Assembly: GCA_041402045.1 (NCBI GenBank)
Contig: JAWKSZ010000067.1
Location: forward strand, 1-48,065
Direction: 5' to 3'
Length of the DNA: 48,065 nucleotides
Source: JAGQRJ01 sp041402045
GTDB taxonomy: Bacteria; Planctomycetota; J058
Each line of letters starts with the position of its first letter. Position 1 is the stretch's first letter. Shown here piece after piece: positions 7,978-15,649 of this stretch. The notes below the pieces were generated by a model. It saw only the letters and a program-made list of their open reading frames with translations. It was not told the origin of the DNA and ran no database searches. A program made the position numbers and the translations under genes.

Positions 7978-8412
7978 TCAGGGCTTCGGGGGGCGCTCGG
8001 CCACTCGCCGCGTGAGGAGCAAGCTCCCCACCAGGAACGGGCGTCGCTCGAGGACCTCGACCCGCCAGCGCTCGCAGTCGCAGAGCTCGAGCTCGAGGGC
8101 CGCGCCGTCGTCCACGACCCGCGCTGCGCTGAGCCACACCGAGGCGTAGGGCGCGCCGAAGCTGCGCCGGGCCAGGAGCCGGTCGTCCGGTCCGAGGAGC
8201 AGGACCTCGGTGGCCTCCTCGTAGGGGCAGTCCCAGTCGGTGATCAGGAGCGCGCGCCCGTCGGGGAGCGCGTACTGCCGCAGGAGCGCGTAGCCGGGGA
8301 CCGAGGTCTGGGTGCGCGCTCCGTCGCGCAGGAGCCGCGTCGTGCGCGGCCACTCGGCGTAGGGCCCGGTGTGCGACTCCAGGCTGAAGCGGTCGATCGG
8401 AGAGAGGCCCAC
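7978..8412 (-). CDS. Hypothetical protein, beta-rich
   Basis: A 144-residue protein that I do not recognise. It has no signal peptide or membrane segment. Alternating hydrophobic strands (ALLRQYALPDGRALLITDW, TEVLLLGPDDRLLARRSFG, AALELELCDCERWRVEVLERR) suggest an all-beta fold. The GTG at 8412 is preferred because earlier in-frame starts would run into the divergent nitronate monooxygenase gene at 8442. It lies 69 bases upstream of the TPR gene on the same strand and may be in its operon. The frame shows consistent GC-rich third positions, supporting a real gene. Confidence 0.6.
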   Translation of the reverse strand: MGLSPIDRFSLESHTGPYAEWPRTTRLLRDGARTQTSVPGYALLRQYALPDGRALLITDWDCPYEEATEVLLLGPDDRLLARRSFGAPYASVWLSAARVVDDGAALELELCDCERWRVEVLERRPFLVGSLLLTRRVAERPPKP

Positions 8413-8441
8413 CCACCCAGCGTAGCCGGTAGGATTCCGGC

Positions 8442-9338
8442 ATGAACAGCTTCGCGACCCCACTCTCCAAGCGCGTGGGCCTGCGCTACCCGATCGTGTG
8501 CGCGCCCATGTTCTTGATCTCCACCAAGGAGATGATCGTGGCCGCCGCGGAGGCGGGGATCCTGGGGGCCATGCCGGCGCTCAACGCGCGGACCGCCGCC
8601 GACCTGCGCGCCGACCTGGAGTGGATCCGCGCGCGGACCTCGGGGCCCTTCGCGATCAACCTCACGATCGGGCTCACCGACCCCGAGCGGCTCGAGGCCG
8701 ACGTGGCCCTGTGCGAGGAGTTCGAGGTCCCGGTGTGGCTCACGAGCTACGGCGACCCGACGCCCCTGGTGCGCCGCGCCCACGCCAGGGGCGCGCTGGT
8801 GTTCCACGACGTGATCAACCTGCGCCACGCGCAGAAGGCCCAGGCGGCCGGGGTCGACGGGATCATTGGCGTCGCCGCGGGAGCGGGGGGTCACGCGGGC
8901 AGGATCAGCCCCTTCGCCCTCGTGCCCTACCTCTGCGAGCACCTCGACGTCCCCGTGATCGCCGCGGGCTGTATCTCCAGCGGCAAGCAGATCGCCGCGG
9001 CGCTGGCCCTGGGCGCGGAGCTGACCTACCTCGGGACGCGGTTCATCGTCTCCGACGAGTGCGGGGCGCCGCCCGCCTACAAGGACATGGTCGTCGCCGC
9101 CGGACCGGAAGAGATCGTCTACACCGACAAGGTCTCGGGGATCCACGCGAACTTCCTGCGCGCGACGTTGCCCGAGGACTGGACTCCAGACCGCACCCCC
9201 GAGGGCGCGAAGCGCTGGAAGGAGATCTGGTCGGCAGGGCAGGGGGTGGGAGAGATCCAAGAACGAAAGCCTCTGCACGCAATAGTAGAACGTCTGGTCT
9301 GCGAGTATCACGAAGCCGTAGGCTCTATCCCCCGTTGA
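8442..9338 (+). CDS. Nitronate monooxygenase (2-nitropropane dioxygenase family)
   Basis: A 298-residue FMN-dependent TIM-barrel enzyme that oxidises alkyl nitronates such as propionate-3-nitronate to carbonyl compounds and nitrite. The class I pattern is clear: an N-terminal RYPIVCAPMF, AINLTIGL, a mid-barrel GIIGVAAGAGGHAG with the flavin-contacting GGHAG, then VIAAGCISSGKQIAAALALGA and GTRFIVSDE. The last 30 codons (after about 9250) are visibly richer in A/T than the rest, unlike the neighbours, but still fit the family's C-terminal helix. It is divergent from the small hypothetical gene at 7978-8412. Confidence 0.93.
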   Translation: MNSFATPLSKRVGLRYPIVCAPMFLISTKEMIVAAAEAGILGAMPALNARTAADLRADLEWIRARTSGPFAINLTIGLTDPERLEADVALCEEFEVPVWLTSYGDPTPLVRRAHARGALVFHDVINLRHAQKAQAAGVDGIIGVAAGAGGHAGRISPFALVPYLCEHLDVPVIAAGCISSGKQIAAALALGAELTYLGTRFIVSDECGAPPAYKDMVVAAGPEEIVYTDKVSGIHANFLRATLPEDWTPDRTPEGAKRWKEIWSAGQGVGEIQERKPLHAIVERLVCEYHEAVGSIPR

Positions 9339-9435
9339 GTTTGCGTTTTACAGCCGACCAGGGGTGACTCAGACTTGACCACGAGGGTTCGTCCAAGGTG
9401 GTGGTTGCGCTATAAAGTTGACTACGGGAGCGACC
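9339..9435 (+). promoter_or_regulatory. A/T-enriched promoter region of the HTH gene
   Basis: This gap is noticeably richer in A/T than its surroundings. TATAAA at 9411-9416 is a good -10 candidate, with TTCGTC 17 bases upstream as a weak -35. GGGAG at 9426-9430 is the ribosome-binding site for the ATG at 9436. The short distance from the -10 to the start implies a very short leader. Confidence 0.45.
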
Positions 9436-9915
9436 ATGGCCAAGAAGAAGACGCGCAAAGCAGGCAAGACGACCGCGAGCAAAGCCGCTGGCGCCGCCAA
9501 GGCGACCAAGGCGGCCGGTCAACGCCCCGGGCGTCGACGCGCTGAGTGGAAGCATACGAACTTCGCGGCGATCGAGGGCTGGCGCAAGCAACACAAGCTG
9601 CCGAAATACCGCATGGCCGAGCTCCTGGGGATCAGCAACGGTACCTACCACAACTGGGCCCGGGGCCGCGCCGTCCCCTCGCTGGCCACCCAGCGCAAGA
9701 TCAAGAGCGTGCTCTCAGGCGCCCCCACGGCGGGGGCGAGCGAAGCCGCCGCGGCGGGCGCGCCCGCGGCCGCTGGCGTCGGCTCCCCGATCCGGGGCGA
9801 CGCCCTGCGCGCGGCGACCGAGATCGTGAACACCTACCTCCAGACCCATCCCGGCAAGCTCTCTCCGGATCGCTTCACGCAGTTGATCCGCGACGTGCTG
9901 GTGGCCGTGAGCTAG
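9436..9915 (+). CDS. HTH DNA-binding protein with histone-like basic tail
   Basis: A 159-residue protein. Residues 1-36 are almost all Lys, Arg, Ala, Thr and Gly (AKKKTRKAGKTTASKAAGAA), like the tails of bacterial histone H1-like and AlgP-type proteins. Residues about 42-92 are an XRE-like helix-turn-helix (AAIEGWRKQHKLPKYRMAEL, GISNGTYHNWARG as turn and recognition helix). After an Ala/Gly/Pro linker, residues about 118-159 form a helical end (RAATEIVNTYLQTHPGKLSP). It probably binds DNA with a tail that strengthens non-specific contact, acting as a regulator or nucleoid-associated protein. The start has GGGAG five bases upstream. Confidence 0.8.
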   Translation: MAKKKTRKAGKTTASKAAGAAKATKAAGQRPGRRRAEWKHTNFAAIEGWRKQHKLPKYRMAELLGISNGTYHNWARGRAVPSLATQRKIKSVLSGAPTAGASEAAAAGAPAAAGVGSPIRGDALRAATEIVNTYLQTHPGKLSPDRFTQLIRDVLVAVS

Positions 9916-9927
9916 CTGCCGCTTCAG

Positions 9928-10200
9928 GGGGTCTGTCCCAGACTCCTCGCCCTCGGGCAAAGCCCTCGGGCTCACCCCCAAGGCTCGCCGCCGGCTTCGC
10001 CGGCGGCTGCGCGCTCGCGGCTGACGCCGCTCGCCGGCCGCGCGGGCGAGTCCCCGAGTGGGCTCCGCGCGCTCGCGGGCTTCGCCGGCGGCTGCGCGCT
10101 CGCGGCTGACGCCGCTTCACGCGCTCGCGGCTTACGCCGCTCGCCGGCCGCGCGGGCGAGCCCCCGAGTGGGCTTCCCGCGCTCGCGGGCTGACGCCGGT
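9928..10200 (+). repeat. Interspersed GC-rich repeat, copy 1, with internal duplication
   Basis: The gap 9916-10320 holds no gene. It opens with a weak hairpin (about 9933-9952), then a block at about 9950-10040 homologous to the reverse complement of 36690-36850. A 37-bp direct repeat (9995-10031 and 10080-10116) and a 57-bp one (10024-10080 and 10134-10190, three mismatches) give a period of about 110 bp. The repeat starts just after the stop of the HTH gene and is oriented with it, as the copy at 36.8 kb is with its gene. 10200-10320 looks like decayed repeat. Confidence 0.75.
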
Positions 10201-10320
10201 CGCCGTTCGTGCCGGAGGCTTCGCGGGCTGACGCCGCTCGCAGAGCAACTCGCCGCCGCGGCGGACGTCTCGCGGGTGCGCGTGGATGGCATGCAACGCT
10301 GTGCGCTTCGCGGCTGCTCG

Positions 10321-10797
10321 CTACTCCTGGGTGTTCGCCTCGCGGCGGCGGAGCTCGTCTGCGAGGGCGCGGAGGTCGGCGCGGGCCAGGGGGTCGAGGG
10401 GCCCGTAGACGCCGGGCTGCCCGTAGCGGTGCAGCTTGATCGGCCACGCGCTGGCCAACGTGTCCAGGAGCTCGAGGGCGCGGTCGGAGGCCTCGTCCTC
10501 GAACCACTCCGGGCGGGTCTCCCACACTCGCACGTAGCGGATCTCGGGCTCACCGGGGGAGACGCAGGTCTCGATCATGAGCCCCACCCGGTCCGGGCGG
10601 TCGTCGTCGGCGAGCTGGCCGTCGCCCCGGTGCCAGGCGCAGCGAAAGGCGCGGCACTCGTCCGGGCGCTCGGCGTAGGCGCCGCACCCGGCCTCGCAGA
10701 GCTGCGGACACGGCGTGAACATGGGCTTGCCCAGCGCTCCCACCGCGGGGAGCACGCAGCACACCTGACACCCACCGCATTCGCGTTCGCCCTGCAT
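10321..10797 (-). CDS. YkgJ-type cysteine-cluster protein
   Basis: A 158-residue protein of the YkgJ/Fe-S oxidoreductase-like zinc-or-iron chelate family (PF03692). Residues 1-60 carry the diagnostic cysteines: CGGCQVCC, then CPQLCEAGCGAY and CRAFRCAW. The family is proposed to bind a metal or Fe-S cluster, and the function is not established. The second half is helical, rich in acidic residues and unrecognised. The ATG at 10797 starts exactly where family homology begins. It lies 32 bases downstream of a small cysteine-rich gene on the same strand and is probably co-transcribed with it. Confidence 0.88.
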   Translation of the reverse strand: MQGERECGGCQVCCVLPAVGALGKPMFTPCPQLCEAGCGAYAERPDECRAFRCAWHRGDGQLADDDRPDRVGLMIETCVSPGEPEIRYVRVWETRPEWFEDEASDRALELLDTLASAWPIKLHRYGQPGVYGPLDPLARADLRALADELRRREANTQE

Positions 10798-10829
10798 GCA
10801 ACCGGTATGGCAGGCCGCGCCCTCGCGGG

Positions 10830-11108
10830 CTAGCGCTCGGGGCGCCGAGGCCTCGGGTCGCGTCGCAGGGCGCGCTCGGCGCCCGCCTGGGCGACCTCGC
10901 CCAGGAGCACGTCGCGGGTGATCTCCCAGGTGTCGCTCGAGCGGTTGAGGTCGAGCACGGGGCCGGGCCGCTCCCAGGCGGGGCGACGCGGGGCGACCGA
11001 GCCCGTCCAGGCGCTGGCGTTCTGGGGGGTGGCGCGAGACGGACGCGCGGGCGGGGTCGGGCGCGGTGCGTTGCAGGAGCAGTATTGGGGCCAGGGGCAG
11101 CAGCTCAC
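10830..11108 (-). CDS. Small hypothetical protein with Cys-rich N-terminus
   Basis: A 92-residue protein that I do not recognise. The first 12 residues contain four cysteines (SCCPWPQYCSC). The middle is Pro/Arg-rich, and the end (LDLNRSSDTWEITRDVLLGE) looks like a conserved helical segment. The GTG at 11108 has GGAGG about eight bases upstream. The YkgJ-type gene follows after 32 bases, so a shared metal-related role is possible. It could also be shorter, beginning nearer the conserved C-terminal part. Confidence 0.5.
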   Translation of the reverse strand: MSCCPWPQYCSCNAPRPTPPARPSRATPQNASAWTGSVAPRRPAWERPGPVLDLNRSSDTWEITRDVLLGEVAQAGAERALRRDPRPRRPER

Positions 11109-11270
11109 GGGAGGATCCTCCGAAGTCCTCCTCTTCGGTGCTCACCCCCCCTGTCTCCACCTCGCCTTTAGGCATTTTTCTCCGACAGAGTAGGCACTTA
11201 GACCCTCGCGGAAGAAAAAAGTCGCCGGGTGGAAACTGTGGAAACGTGGAGAAGGGGAGACACTGACCGC
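11109..11270. promoter_or_regulatory. Divergent intergenic region
   Basis: 162 bases between divergent genes, with two A/T-rich spots (a TTTTT run near 11175 and an AAAAAA run near 11215) that are the likeliest promoter locations. No convincing -35/-10 pair or operator could be fixed by eye. Confidence 0.35.
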
Positions 11271-13325
11271 ATGAGCGAACGCATTCCTCTCGCGCTGTTC
11301 GTCACCCGCCGCGCGACCTGTCCCAGTTGCGGCGCGCTGGTCGACTTCGCCGGCGCCGAGGGACAGGTCCAGTGCGCCTACTGCGGCTGTCAGGTCGTGG
11401 TCGAGCGCCGGCTGCGGCACCTCGAGCCCGACGTGGTGACCCGCGGGACGCTGGAGGTGGACTGGAGCCCCGCGCACCTCAACCCCGGGGTGGCCCACGA
11501 ACGCGGCGCCTGCCCGGGCTGCGGCGCGGCGCTGGCGATCGACGCCGTGCAGGCCCACGTGCGCTGCCCTCAGTGCGACACCGAGGTCAAGATCGAGCGC
11601 CGGGTCCGGGCGCTGCCGCGCGAGCTGCCCCCCGGTCCTCCCGGGGAGGACGCGGGGGTCCTGGCGCTGCTCGACACCCTGCGCACCTCGACCGACCTCG
11701 TCGAGCAGCTCGAGGTGGCCGCCGCCCTCGACACCTGGTCCCGCGCCGGCGTAACCCTCGCCCGGCACCTCCCGCGTCTGCTCGACGCGCAGCGCGACGG
11801 CGACCCGCTCCTCGGGCACGCCCTCGGCGCCGCCGTGGGCAAGCTGGTGTGCAGCTCGGACGCTCAGGTGCGGGACGCCGCGCTCCAGGCCGCGCTGCCC
11901 TACCTCCCCGACCCGCAGGGTTCACCGGCGCTGCTGTGGCAGCTCGGGCTGGGGCCGGGGGCGTTCTTGAAGCCGCTCCTCGACGCCGCGGACCTCCTCG
12001 ACCGCGCGGGCGCGGCGCGCTTGGCCTCGACCGCGCTGTGGGCGGCGAACACCTTGCTCGGGCGCCGCTACCCGGATCACGACGCGTTGGCCGAGGTGAT
12101 CCTCTACCGCGTGCTCTACCTTCAGGGTCAGCCCTTGGCCTGGGCGATCGACTTCCTCGGCGGGCAGAGCGTGGTGCGCTACGTGTATCCCGTGGGCACG
12201 CTCCTGCGCTTCCTCGACGACTGCGCCGCCGAGCGCCCGGAGCTCTGCCACGAGATCCGCCGGGGGATTCGCGCCGACGCCTTCGCCCACGAGAGCGACT
12301 ACGCCGCGCGGCTGGACCTGTTCGAGGGGCTGCGCAGCGACGCGGCGCGCGCCGCGCTGCTCGCGACCCTCGAGCCGCCCCCCGCCGGCTGCTCCCTGCG
12401 TCAGCTCCGCCGCGCCGCCGCGCTCTGCGGCGAGGCGCTGGACGCGCCCGCCTTGCTCGAGGGCGCGACCCAGGCGCTGGTGCGGCTGTGCGACGGACCC
12501 GCTGGAGCGAGTCCGCTGTTGCCCCTGGTGCGGGAGCGCGGCGACGCGTTGCCCGAGGCCGTGCGGCGCGAGGTGTTGAAGCGCCTCCCCGACGCGCCCC
12601 TCAGCCCGCTCCCCCGCGGGCGCAGCGAGCGCCCGGCGAAGCTCGTCCCCCAGCCATGGTTCACCGAACTGCACGCGCGCCACAAGCAGACCTTCTCGGC
12701 GGCGGTGGACGCCTACCGCGCCACGGGCGCAGCGCTGCAGGCGTTTCGCGAGCGCAACGCCAAGCACACGCCGCTGATGGTCGCCGCCCGCCGCGGAGAG
12801 CTCGGGCTGCTCGAGGAGCTCCTGGCCCAGGGCGCCGAGGTCGACGCGGCCTCGCCCTACGGGCGCACCGCGCTGAGCGTGGCGGCGGAGGCGGGCCAGA
12901 CCGCCGCGGTCGAGGCGCTCCTGGCGCGGGGCGCGGACCCCGGGCGCCGGGATCAGGGCGGGGACACGCCCTTGACCCTCGCGGCGCGACGCGGGCACGC
13001 TCCCGCGCTGTGGGCGGTGTTCGCGGCGGGGGGCTCTAGCCCGCCGCTGCTGCAAGAGGCCTTCCGCGCCGCGGCCCAGGCGCGGCAGTGGCCGCTGGTC
13101 CGCGCGCTCCTCGCCGCAGGGGCTGACCCCGACACCCTCGAGGCCGACGGGGCGACGCCCCTGATCCTGGCCTGCCGAGCCGGCGACCTCGAGGGCGCGG
13201 AGGTCCTGATCGCCGCAGGCGCGCTGCTCGACCACGCCGACGCCCGGGGCCGGACCCCGCGCGCTGCGGCGGAGGCCGCCGGCGCCGCGGAGCTCGTGGC
13301 GCTCCTCCTGCAGGCTGGGGGCTGA
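11271..13325 (+). CDS. Zinc-ribbon, helical-repeat and ankyrin protein
   Basis: A 684-residue protein with three parts. Residues 1-115 hold two zinc ribbons (CPSCG...CAYCG and CPGCG...CPQCD). Residues about 135-480 are all-helical, resembling HEAT-like or armadillo repeats. Residues about 495-684 contain ankyrin repeats, with clear units such as TPLMVAARRGELGLLEELLA, RTALSVAAEAGQTAAVEALL and ATPLILACRAGDLEGAEVLI. No signal peptide or catalytic motif is seen, so it is probably an intracellular scaffold or interaction protein. The ATG at 11271 has GGGGAG 11 bases upstream. The DUF3817 gene follows after 29 bases. Confidence 0.85.
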   Translation: MSERIPLALFVTRRATCPSCGALVDFAGAEGQVQCAYCGCQVVVERRLRHLEPDVVTRGTLEVDWSPAHLNPGVAHERGACPGCGAALAIDAVQAHVRCPQCDTEVKIERRVRALPRELPPGPPGEDAGVLALLDTLRTSTDLVEQLEVAAALDTWSRAGVTLARHLPRLLDAQRDGDPLLGHALGAAVGKLVCSSDAQVRDAALQAALPYLPDPQGSPALLWQLGLGPGAFLKPLLDAADLLDRAGAARLASTALWAANTLLGRRYPDHDALAEVILYRVLYLQGQPLAWAIDFLGGQSVVRYVYPVGTLLRFLDDCAAERPELCHEIRRGIRADAFAHESDYAARLDLFEGLRSDAARAALLATLEPPPAGCSLRQLRRAAALCGEALDAPALLEGATQALVRLCDGPAGASPLLPLVRERGDALPEAVRREVLKRLPDAPLSPLPRGRSERPAKLVPQPWFTELHARHKQTFSAAVDAYRATGAALQAFRERNAKHTPLMVAARRGELGLLEELLAQGAEVDAASPYGRTALSVAAEAGQTAAVEALLARGADPGRRDQGGDTPLTLAARRGHAPALWAVFAAGGSSPPLLQEAFRAAAQARQWPLVRALLAAGADPDTLEADGATPLILACRAGDLEGAEVLIAAGALLDHADARGRTPRAAAEAAGAAELVALLLQAGG

Positions 13326-13354
13326 GGCCGGCCGGGCTTGGTAAGGTCTGCGCC

Positions 13355-13669
13355 ATGGACCTCGGCTTCCTCCGCGCGCTGCGCGTGCTCGGCCTGATCG
13401 AAGGCACCTCGACGCTGTTCTTGTTCGGCGTCGCCATGCCCCTCAAATACTGGGGCGGCATGCCGCTGGCGGTCACGATCGCGGGCTCGATCCACGGGGT
13501 CTTGTTCCTCGCGCTGTGCGCGTGCTGCGTGATCGCCATGGAGCGCGTCCCGATCGGGACCAAGCTCGGCCTCGCGGGGATCGTGGGCGCCGTGATCCCT
13601 GGGGGGCCGTTCGTGGTCGACCACTGGCTGAAGCGGGTGCCTGCCGCACAGGACGTGGATACGCCGTAG
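13355..13669 (+). CDS. DUF3817-family membrane protein
   Basis: A 104-residue integral membrane protein. The pattern LRxLGLIEGTSTLFLFGVAMPLKY, then GSIHGVLFLALCACCVI and a last segment ending GPFVVDHWLK, matches the DUF3817 family. It has three membrane spans, with conserved Glu, His and a C-terminal basic residue. The family's function is unknown. The ATG follows a weak TAAGG. It is 29 bases downstream of the ankyrin gene and likely co-transcribed. A 108-base gap follows before the next gene. Confidence 0.88.
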   Translation: MDLGFLRALRVLGLIEGTSTLFLFGVAMPLKYWGGMPLAVTIAGSIHGVLFLALCACCVIAMERVPIGTKLGLAGIVGAVIPGGPFVVDHWLKRVPAAQDVDTP

Positions 13670-13777
13670 GCAGGGTCTCCGCGCGATCCGTCCCACGCGA
13701 CGGCTAACTCGAGCGGGGAACCTCTCTGGGCACGGCGCGCCGCGTGCGCTCCCTCCTCCCCTACGAAGGAGGGTTTC

Positions 13778-14566
13778 ATGCCGACCGTCGCCTCTGCCCA
13801 GCTCACCGTGCACTGCTTCTGCGGGAAGCGCTACGCGCTAGACCGCACGCTCGCTGGGCGCAAGATCCGCTGCGGGCGCTGCAAGTCCGTGCTCCGCGTG
13901 AGCGGCGGGGGGCGCCCCGCAGGCTCCGAAGAGCGCAGGCCAGCCTCGGACTCACGGCCCGCGCGTGCCGAGGCCCCCGGCCACGACCCCTACGCGCCCC
14001 CGGTGGCGAAGACCGCCGACCGCCTCGCGACCTCGCGCCCTGACCCCGGGTTCGAGCGCGACCTCACGGCCGAGGGCCACGTGATGGCGATCGGACTCTG
14101 GACCCGGGTGTGGGGTGTCCTGCTTGGGCTCTACTCGCTGCTGCTCCTGGCCGCCGTCGCCGCGGCTGGTCTGGTGGGGCTGGTGGTCTTCGTCCCGGCC
14201 GTGGTCATGTCGGTGGCCCACGTGTGGGTGGGCTCGCACCTCATGCAGCTCCGTCCCTGGTCGCGGATCGGGTTCGGGGTCCTGGCGGGGATCTCGGCGC
14301 TCGGGGCCTCGGTCAACGTGCTGACCGGCCCGGGTCACCTCAAGGCCGCGGGCCTGCTCGGGCTGGTGTGGACCGGCGCGCAGCTCTGGGCTGTGTTCGG
14401 CGAAGCGGGCGCTCGCGTGTTCAGCGCGGAGTATCTCGAGCAGCGCGCCCACGACGACACCCGGGTCCCCTTCTGGCGCAGCGTGTTCTTCGTGGTGCCC
14501 GCGGTGTGCCTGGCCGCGCTCCTGCTGCTGGCGCTCTGCGTCTTCGGTCTGGCGTTCGTGCGCTGA
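13778..14566 (+). CDS. Zinc-ribbon membrane protein, paralog A
   Basis: A 262-residue protein. Residues 10-45 are an MJ0042/GC-rich-type zinc ribbon (HCFCGKRYAL, RKIRCGRCKSVLRV). A Pro/Arg linker leads to FERDLTAEGHVMAIGLWTRV and then about five membrane segments between residues 105 and 262. The ATG has GAAGGAGGG upstream. It is followed by a strong hairpin at 14583-14611 and then by a paralog of the same architecture, so this is a tandem duplication. The zinc ribbon presumably faces the cytoplasm. Function unknown. Confidence 0.82.
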   Translation: MPTVASAQLTVHCFCGKRYALDRTLAGRKIRCGRCKSVLRVSGGGRPAGSEERRPASDSRPARAEAPGHDPYAPPVAKTADRLATSRPDPGFERDLTAEGHVMAIGLWTRVWGVLLGLYSLLLLAAVAAAGLVGLVVFVPAVVMSVAHVWVGSHLMQLRPWSRIGFGVLAGISALGASVNVLTGPGHLKAAGLLGLVWTGAQLWAVFGEAGARVFSAEYLEQRAHDDTRVPFWRSVFFVVPAVCLAALLLLALCVFGLAFVR

Positions 14567-14582
14567 GCGAGGCGAAACCGGG

Positions 14583-14611
14583 GGGCGGGGTCGGGAGCAC
14601 CGACCCCGCCC
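14583..14611 (+). terminator. Strong hairpin after paralog A
   Basis: A perfect 12-bp stem (GGGCGGGGTCGG and its complement) with a 5-base loop, 17 bases after the stop codon. There is no T-run, as is common in very GC-rich genomes. Best read as a transcription terminator or mRNA-stabilising hairpin. The rest of the gap up to 14752 shows nothing clear. Confidence 0.65.
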
Positions 14612-14752
14612 TCGGTGCGTGCTCCCAACGGCGTAGGCAGCCCGACGCCCCCGTGCGTTCCACGAGACGGGCAAGTCCCCCTGCCGCGAGCTACGGGGCG
14701 CGGCGCACGCCTTGCGTGAACGAGGGCGGAGAGCACCTGGAAAGGTAGGTTC

Positions 14753-15508
14753 GTGGTGACCGTCGTCGCCGACTCGAAGGTTTCCCTGCACTGCTTCTGT
14801 GGGCGGCGCTACGCCGTCCCCGCCGGCCCCGTCGCGCGCACGATCCGCTGCGGTCGCTGCCTGAGCGAGCTCAGCGTGCCCGCGACCCGGCGCGTGGCGC
14901 GTCCGCGGCGGAGCGCGCCTCCGCGGCCCGCCGCGCCGGCTCCCGATCCCTACGCGCCGCCCACGACCCGCGCGGCCGTGCTCCCCCCGACGCCCTGTCG
15001 GCCTGCGCCCGGGTTCCGCGATCGCGACCTCGCCGCGGAGGGGCACGTGCTGGCGATCGGGTTCTGGACCGCGCTCACCGGGCTCTTCCTCGCGGGGTTC
15101 GGGAGCCTGAGCTTCGTGGCCATGGGCGTGCGCTTCCCGCTCGAGCTCATGCTCGTGTTGGTGTTCGGCGGGGTGCTCGTGTTCCTGGGGGCGCAGCTCA
15201 TGCGCCAGCGGCGCTGGGCGCGGATCGGCGTGGGGGTGGCGCTCGCCCTCGAGCTGCTCCAGGCGGTGGTCGCGTTGCTCTTCGCGCCGGGGCTCTCCGC
15301 CGGGCTGAGCCTGGGCTGGGTCCTCGCGCGCGCGTGGGCGCTGTTCGGGGAGCGGGGTGACCGGGTGTTCCGACCCGACTACCAGGTCCTGCGCCAACGG
15401 GACGCTCGCTGGGTGCACTTCTACACCAGCGTGTTCTTCCTCGTGCCCCTGGCGGTGGTGCTGTTCTACGTGGGTCTGATCGGCGCGGTGAGCCAGGGCT
15501 GGATCTGA
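14753..15508 (+). CDS. Zinc-ribbon membrane protein, paralog B
   Basis: A 251-residue paralog of the preceding gene with the same plan. A zinc ribbon at about 12-46 (HCFCGRRYAV, RTIRCGRCLSELSV) leads to a Pro/Arg linker with a conserved DPYAPP and then FRDRDLAAEGHVLAIGFWTAL, followed by about four to five membrane segments. The two sequences are clearly related at both ends but diverged in the membrane part. There are two adjacent GTG codons (14753 and 14756) and the choice between them is open. It ends 20 bases before an inverted repeat and precedes the GAF-domain regulator. Confidence 0.8.
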   Translation: MVTVVADSKVSLHCFCGRRYAVPAGPVARTIRCGRCLSELSVPATRRVARPRRSAPPRPAAPAPDPYAPPTTRAAVLPPTPCRPAPGFRDRDLAAEGHVLAIGFWTALTGLFLAGFGSLSFVAMGVRFPLELMLVLVFGGVLVFLGAQLMRQRRWARIGVGVALALELLQAVVALLFAPGLSAGLSLGWVLARAWALFGERGDRVFRPDYQVLRQRDARWVHFYTSVFFLVPLAVVLFYVGLIGAVSQGWI

Positions 15509-15527
15509 GCCGCGTTTGAGGGGGGAA

Positions 15528-15548
15528 GGGTGTCCACGCTGGACACCC
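15528..15548. promoter_or_regulatory. Perfect inverted repeat upstream of the GAF regulator
   Basis: GGGTGTCCA, a 3-base centre and its exact complement TGGACACCC. It may terminate the upstream gene, though it lacks a T-run. Alternatively it is an operator for the regulator at 15650, since it sits about 100 bases upstream of that start. I cannot decide from sequence alone. Confidence 0.5.
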
Positions 15549-15649
15549 TGAACCATGAGACGACTCGCGAACAGTTTCAAAGGACTTAGGTGCCCGGAGG
15601 GGTGGAGCGCGACATGCGTCGGACACCCCTGGAAGAGAAGGAGGGCCCC

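Noticed and set aside
5651..8470. Very long minus-strand open frame of over 900 codons
   Set aside because: It runs antisense to the caspase-like and msrA genes and through two other genes. Its translation is Arg/Ala/Pro/Gly-rich without domains, as expected for an off-frame in very GC-rich DNA.
9375..9416. TTGACC and TATAAA as a canonical -35/-10 pair
   Set aside because: They are 30 bases apart, too far for sigma70. Only the TATAAA was kept as a -10 candidate.
9325..9651. Minus-strand frame of 108 codons across the HTH gene start
   Set aside because: Antisense to the HTH gene and the A/T-rich promoter, with no recognisable domain.
9995..10190. Direct repeats of 37 and 57 bp as a possible CRISPR array
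   Set aside because: Only two copies each, no regular unique spacers, no cas genes, and homology to another intergenic repeat at 36.8 kb.
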